A stretch of DNA of 10,188 nucleotides, taken from contig DRPO01000464.1 in assembly GCA_011330835.1 (NCBI GenBank), positions 1 to 10,188 of the forward strand, given 5' to 3'. The position numbers and the translations under genes were made by a program. The notes beneath the pieces are model-generated. The model had not been told where the DNA came from. It made no database searches and was given only the letters and a program-made list of their open reading frames with translations. Below are positions 7,512-10,188 of this stretch, piece after piece. The stretch's first letter is position 1. Each line of letters starts with the position of its first letter. Origin of the DNA: Gammaproteobacteria bacterium. Its GTDB lineage: Bacteria; Pseudomonadota; Gammaproteobacteria; UWMA-0217.

Positions 7512-7865
7512 ATGAAACACTGGCATCTCATCGCCTATGACATTCGTGACCCACGCCGCCTGCGGCGCGTCCATTACTACATCAGTAAGCGCGCCACCGC
7601 GTTGCAGCGTTCGGTATTCGTGGTGCGCGCAAAACCCGTCGAACTGAAAGCATTGCTCGATGGAATCCGCGAGCGCGTCAATGATCACGCGGACGACGTG
7701 CGCGTCTATCCCGTCTGGCGTCCAGAAACCTTCTGGACATCGGGCCAACAGGCCGATGCTGTCGCCGGTATGTACGGCGCGGACAGACGTGATGACAAGC
7801 AACGCCGGGCAACGGGATTCTTCGGGAAGCTGCTCGCCGGCATCCGCAAGGGAGAAAAGAAATGA
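7512..7865 (+). CDS. cas2: Cas2, second of two, with basic C-terminal tail
   Basis: 117 residues. HLIAYDIRDPRRLRRVHYYI (5-24) is a typical Cas2 beginning, with the Asp at 10, followed by ALQRSVFVVRA and a late strand DVRVYPVW. The last 30 or so residues form a basic tail (GFFGKLLAGIRKGEKK) that the first Cas2 lacks and that could contact DNA, RNA or Cas1/RT. GGAG lies seven bases before the ATG. The stop overlaps the cas1 start as ATGA, so this copy, rather than the first, is coupled to Cas1. Confidence 0.88.
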   Translation: MKHWHLIAYDIRDPRRLRRVHYYISKRATALQRSVFVVRAKPVELKALLDGIRERVNDHADDVRVYPVWRPETFWTSGQQADAVAGMYGADRRDDKQRRATGFFGKLLAGIRKGEKK

Positions 7866-8863
7866 TACTGGTCATCGACAGAAAGAACAGTGTGCTACGC
7901 CATCAGGCCGGTTGCCTGCTGATCGAACAACCCGGCAAACCGCGTCGCCGCGCGCCCCTGAGCCAGATAGAGCAGGTCATAATCCAGGGCAACCCGGTGG
8001 CCGAAACCGCAGTCTGGCGCGCGCTGTCCGACGCCGGCGTACCCACCGTCATGTTGCCCACGCGAGGCAAGGGCGCCGTCGCGATGCTTGGCGCCGGGCT
8101 TGCCACGCAACTGCCTTTGCGGCGTCTACAACATCGTCTTGCCGACAGACCGCAAGCGGCGTTGGCGCTGGCGCGCTGGTTCATCGGTCTGAAACTGCAA
8201 AGTCAGGATCTGTCGCTTTCCGCCCTGGATCCAGATGCCGCGGGCGGTGATGATATCGATGCATTTCGCGCGCAACGCGACGAAGCCCTCATCCGTCTGC
8301 CCGAATGCCGGAACATTGACGCCGTCATGGGTCTTGAAGGACAGACAGCGCGCGGCTGGTTCGCCTTGCTCGCCCGGCGACTGCCGTATTGCTGGAAGTT
8401 CTCGGGTCGCAACCGTCGACCGCCCCGCGACCCGGTCAACGCCTTGCTGTCACTCGGCTACACCCTGATGCAAGGCGATGTACGCCAAGTCCTGATCGGC
8501 AGCGGACTCGACCCTTCACTGGGTTTTCTACACCAGGACTACCCCGGACGCGAGGCGCTGGCGCTCGATTTCACGGAAATCTTCCGTTCCGGCATCGACT
8601 GCTTTGTCATCCAGCTGCTTACGCGGGATCAGGCTTTTGACAATGCCAGCTTCTACTATCGCGCAGCCGAAGGCTGCCGGCTATCGAAGGCCGCGCGCCC
8701 GTTGTTCTTCAAGGCATGGGCGCAATACCGTGAAAACTGGCCAAGGCCGATAGCCGAGGAAAAGGACTGGCGCAAACGCTCGACCGCGCCGCTGCGCGAA
8801 CAGATCGGCGGCCAGATAGCGCTCGTTCGTGAATACATGAAACAATTGGAGAAAGCACAATGA
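7862..8863 (+). CDS. cas1: Cas1 integrase, not fused to RT
   Basis: 333 residues, normal length for Cas1. The N-terminal beta domain includes the strand QIEQVIIQG (35-43). The helical catalytic domain has the expected metal-binding residues: E159 in VMGLEGQTARGWF, H224 in GFLHQDYPGREAL, and D236/E239 in LALDFTEIFR. It should therefore be able to insert spacers. The C-terminus is helical and basic, without a fused reverse transcriptase or Cas6 domain. It starts in an ATGA overlap with the second cas2 and ends in an ATGA overlap with the RT gene, so the three proteins are probably made together and may form one complex. Confidence 0.96.
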   Translation: MILVIDRKNSVLRHQAGCLLIEQPGKPRRRAPLSQIEQVIIQGNPVAETAVWRALSDAGVPTVMLPTRGKGAVAMLGAGLATQLPLRRLQHRLADRPQAALALARWFIGLKLQSQDLSLSALDPDAAGGDDIDAFRAQRDEALIRLPECRNIDAVMGLEGQTARGWFALLARRLPYCWKFSGRNRRPPRDPVNALLSLGYTLMQGDVRQVLIGSGLDPSLGFLHQDYPGREALALDFTEIFRSGIDCFVIQLLTRDQAFDNASFYYRAAEGCRLSKAARPLFFKAWAQYRENWPRPIAEEKDWRKRSTAPLREQIGGQIALVREYMKQLEKAQ

Positions 8864-9699
8864 GCGCATCCCTGTTGCAACAGGCCATGTCGCCCGAAGT
8901 GCTTGATCGCGCCTGGCGGCGACTGCGCAACGAGCATACCCCCTGGGCTGTCGGCGTGGACCGTGACGAACTGCAACGCCATTTGTTCAGGCATACCCTG
9001 CGCATGCGCGAGCAGATACTGAGCGGCGCCTACAGACCTCAGCCGTTGCGTCACTTCGCGATGGCAAAGCCTGACGGTGGGCAACGTGTCCTGTCGGCCC
9101 AGTACCTGCAAGACAAACTGGCGCAGCGGGCGCTGTTGATAGTGCTGGAGCCCCGCGCCGAAGCGGTTTTTCACGAAGACAGCTACGCCTATCGACCCAA
9201 CCGCAACGTTCAGCTTGCGTTGGCCCGGGTGCGTGAACGCGTGCGCATCGGCCTCGACTGGCTGGTGGATGCCGATATTCACAAGTATTTCGACACGATT
9301 CCCCACAAGCCCCTGCTCAGAGTCCTGAAACCCTTCGTGCGCGATACCCCGGCAATGAAACTGATCGAAAGCTGGATAAGGCATGGCACGCACCATGGCA
9401 GCTTTCTCGGCACCCGTCGTGGCATTGCTCAGGGTGCGATCCTGTCACCGATGTTCTGCAACCTCTATCTGAACCAGTTCGATGCCATGCTGACCCGGGC
9501 CAATATTCCATTCGTGCGGTTCGCCGACGATTTTCTGTTGTTCGCACAGGAAAGAAGGCAGGCCGAGGCAGCGCGGGCCTTTGCAAGAAAAGCACTTGAC
9601 CAGCTTGGCCTGACCCTGCATCCTGACAAGACCCGGATCGTGCGGAGCGGACCCAAGGTAACGTTTCTGGGGGAAAGATTGCCCAAGCCCGTGCGTTAG
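8860..9699 (+). CDS. Free-standing reverse transcriptase of the CRISPR adaptation module
   Basis: 279 residues. Related to group II intron RTs. The conserved blocks are present in order: YRPQPLRHFAMAKPDGGQR (58-76, RT1-2); DADIHKYFDTI (137-147, motif A, catalytic D139); RGIAQGAILSP (187-197, motif B); FADDFLLF (221-228, motif C with D223 and D224); LGLTLHPDKTRI (249-260); and VTFLG (267-271). It ends right after block 7, so the maturase thumb/X and endonuclease domains of intron RTs are missing. FADD replaces the common YADD. RTs linked to type III cas1 allow spacers to be taken from RNA. The start overlaps the cas1 stop as ATGA, with GGAG eight bases upstream. All catalytic residues are present, so it should be active. 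Confidence 0.94.
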   Translation: MSASLLQQAMSPEVLDRAWRRLRNEHTPWAVGVDRDELQRHLFRHTLRMREQILSGAYRPQPLRHFAMAKPDGGQRVLSAQYLQDKLAQRALLIVLEPRAEAVFHEDSYAYRPNRNVQLALARVRERVRIGLDWLVDADIHKYFDTIPHKPLLRVLKPFVRDTPAMKLIESWIRHGTHHGSFLGTRRGIAQGAILSPMFCNLYLNQFDAMLTRANIPFVRFADDFLLFAQERRQAEAARAFARKALDQLGLTLHPDKTRIVRSGPKVTFLGERLPKPVR

Positions 9700-9796
9700 G
9701 CCTGAAGCAGATGATCAAGTTGCCTCTATCCCTTTTGATATATTTCCCAACGGCTTGTAACAGGCTGATTGATGGCGGAAAATCCGGAGGGGCAGC
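9700..9796 (+). promoter_or_regulatory. CRISPR leader, with a possible array promoter
   Basis: This 97-bp stretch between the RT stop and the first repeat is more AT-rich than its surroundings. The repeat orientation makes it the leader side. TTGATA at 9735-9740 (5 of 6 to consensus), then 17 bases, then TAACAG at 9758-9763 (3 of 6) is a possible but weak sigma-70 promoter. A GGCTTG at 9752-9757 repeats the first six bases of the CRISPR repeat. I see no intrinsic terminator, so read-through from the cas operon into the array is also possible. Confidence 0.5.
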
Positions 9797-9900
9797 GGCT
9801 TGAGCATTACCCGATGAATAGGGTATTAAGACGTTGCCGGATGCGCCAAGCGGAACTTCGGACAGGCTTGAGCATTACCCGATGAATAGGGTATTAAGAC

Positions 9901-9934
9901 GGTCAAGTCGATAATATTCTCCATTTTCTTCTCC
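9901..9934 (-). other. Spacer 2: its complement carries a ribosome site and start codon
   Basis: On the minus strand the 34-bp spacer starts with GGAG, then AAGAAA, then ATG, and continues in frame as MENIIDLT. The six-base spacing is ideal for translation initiation. With the array read as +, the crRNA is antisense to this mRNA start. The same kind of GGAGAA ribosome site precedes several genes in this window, so the target could be a host gene or a phage of the same host. Confidence 0.7.
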
Positions 9935-10111
9935 GGCTTGAGCATTACCCGATGAATAGGGTATTAAGACGGAGAATGACGGCCCCGTCGAGCACGACCT
10001 TGCTGGCTTGAGCATTACCCGATGAATAGGGTATTAAGACCTATATCCAAAGCAGCATCAGTAATATTACTTACCGGCTTGAGCATTACCCGATGAATAG
10101 GGTATTAAGAC

Positions 10112-10144
10112 GACCCAGTGTGACGTGAGATCGATATTTTCCAT
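10112..10144 (-). other. Spacer 5: its complement begins at an ATG, MENIDLTSHWV
   Basis: On the minus strand the 33-bp spacer begins exactly with ATG and stays open as MENIDLTSHWV. This is close to the MENIIDLT of spacer 2 but uses different codons, so the two targets look like divergent relatives rather than one site. From memory only, LTSHWVG-like N-termini occur in NhaD-type Na+/H+ antiporters. The crRNA is again antisense to the presumed mRNA. Confidence 0.6.
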
Positions 10145-10188
10145 GGCTTGAGCATTACCCGATGAATAGGGTATTAAGACTAATCTGG

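Larger units (their letters stand above)
9797..10188 (+). CRISPR. CRISPR array, six 36-bp repeats, runs off the right edge
   Basis: Six identical repeats lie at 9797-9832, 9865-9900, 9935-9970, 10005-10040, 10076-10111 and 10145-10180. Spacers are 32, 34, 34, 35 and 33 bp, with 8 bp of a sixth before the window ends. The repeat starts GGCTTGAGC and ends ATTAAGAC. Inside it TACCC and GGGTA form a 5-bp stem around an 8-base loop. The last eight bases resemble the type III crRNA 5' handle (ATTGAAAC type), giving a + orientation and a leader on the left. Variable spacer length is usual for type III. Cas6 would cut near the stem base, but no cas6 gene is in the window. There is no repeat degeneration, so this end is probably leader-proximal and recent. 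Confidence 0.98.

Noticed and set aside
8860..9699. RT as part of a group II intron
   Set aside because: No maturase or endonuclease domain, no intron-like RNA around it, and it overlaps cas1 by four bases, so it is a CRISPR adaptation gene.
10061..10070. Palindrome GTAATATTAC inside spacer 4
   Set aside because: Ten bases within an AT-rich spacer; it reflects the target sequence and has no evident function in the array.

Overview
The window is the right-hand part of a type III-B (Cmr) CRISPR-Cas locus with a reverse transcriptase in its adaptation module. Every gene and the array read on the + strand. GC content is fairly high, Shine-Dalgarno sites are GGAG-type, and many genes overlap by ATGA or GTGA. 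This fits a proteobacterium, possibly a gammaproteobacterium, but the sequence alone does not fix the taxon. No cmr1 and no cas6 lie in the window. cmr1 may lie upstream of the left edge.

Region 1 (1-4554) is the interference module: the C-terminal part of Cas10/Cmr2 with an intact GGDD cyclase motif, then cmr3, cmr4, cmr5 and cmr6. Cmr4 keeps the Asp expected to cut target RNA (D26 from the GTG start chosen here). Cmr6 has an unusual helical tail of about 115 residues. Region 2 (4551-5262) looks like the signalling part: csx16, a ring-nuclease family gene, overlapped by a gene for a small membrane-anchored protein that could be a cyclic-oligoadenylate effector (Csx23-like by context only).

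Region 3 (5263-7148) holds two genes I do not recognise. One encodes a protein with about four membrane segments and a long charged coiled coil. The other encodes a soluble helical protein. A strong hairpin at 5275-5302 separates them from the csx16 pair. They sit between the effector and adaptation modules and are the best candidates here for an undescribed component. Region 4 (7195-9699) is the adaptation module: two different tandem cas2 genes, cas1 with its metal-binding residues, and a free-standing reverse transcriptase with all core motifs. The last three genes are translationally coupled.

Region 5 (9700-10188) is a short leader and a CRISPR array with six identical 36-bp repeats, five complete spacers of 32-35 bp and a sixth cut by the window edge. 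The 3' end of the repeat (ATTAAGAC) sets the array orientation as +. Read as reverse complements, two spacers cover translation starts. Spacer 2 has GGAG, six bases, then ATG and MENIIDLT. Spacer 5 begins exactly at ATG and reads MENIDLTSHWV. The other three have an open frame compatible with a start at or just outside the spacer edge. The crRNAs would therefore be antisense to the 5' ends of coding sequences, as expected if the reverse transcriptase captures spacers from mRNA. The proposed cycle is: RT-Cas1-Cas2 records RNA, Cmr with crRNA detects and cuts RNA, Cas10 makes cyclic oligoadenylate, membrane effector(s) respond, and Csx16 switches the signal off.
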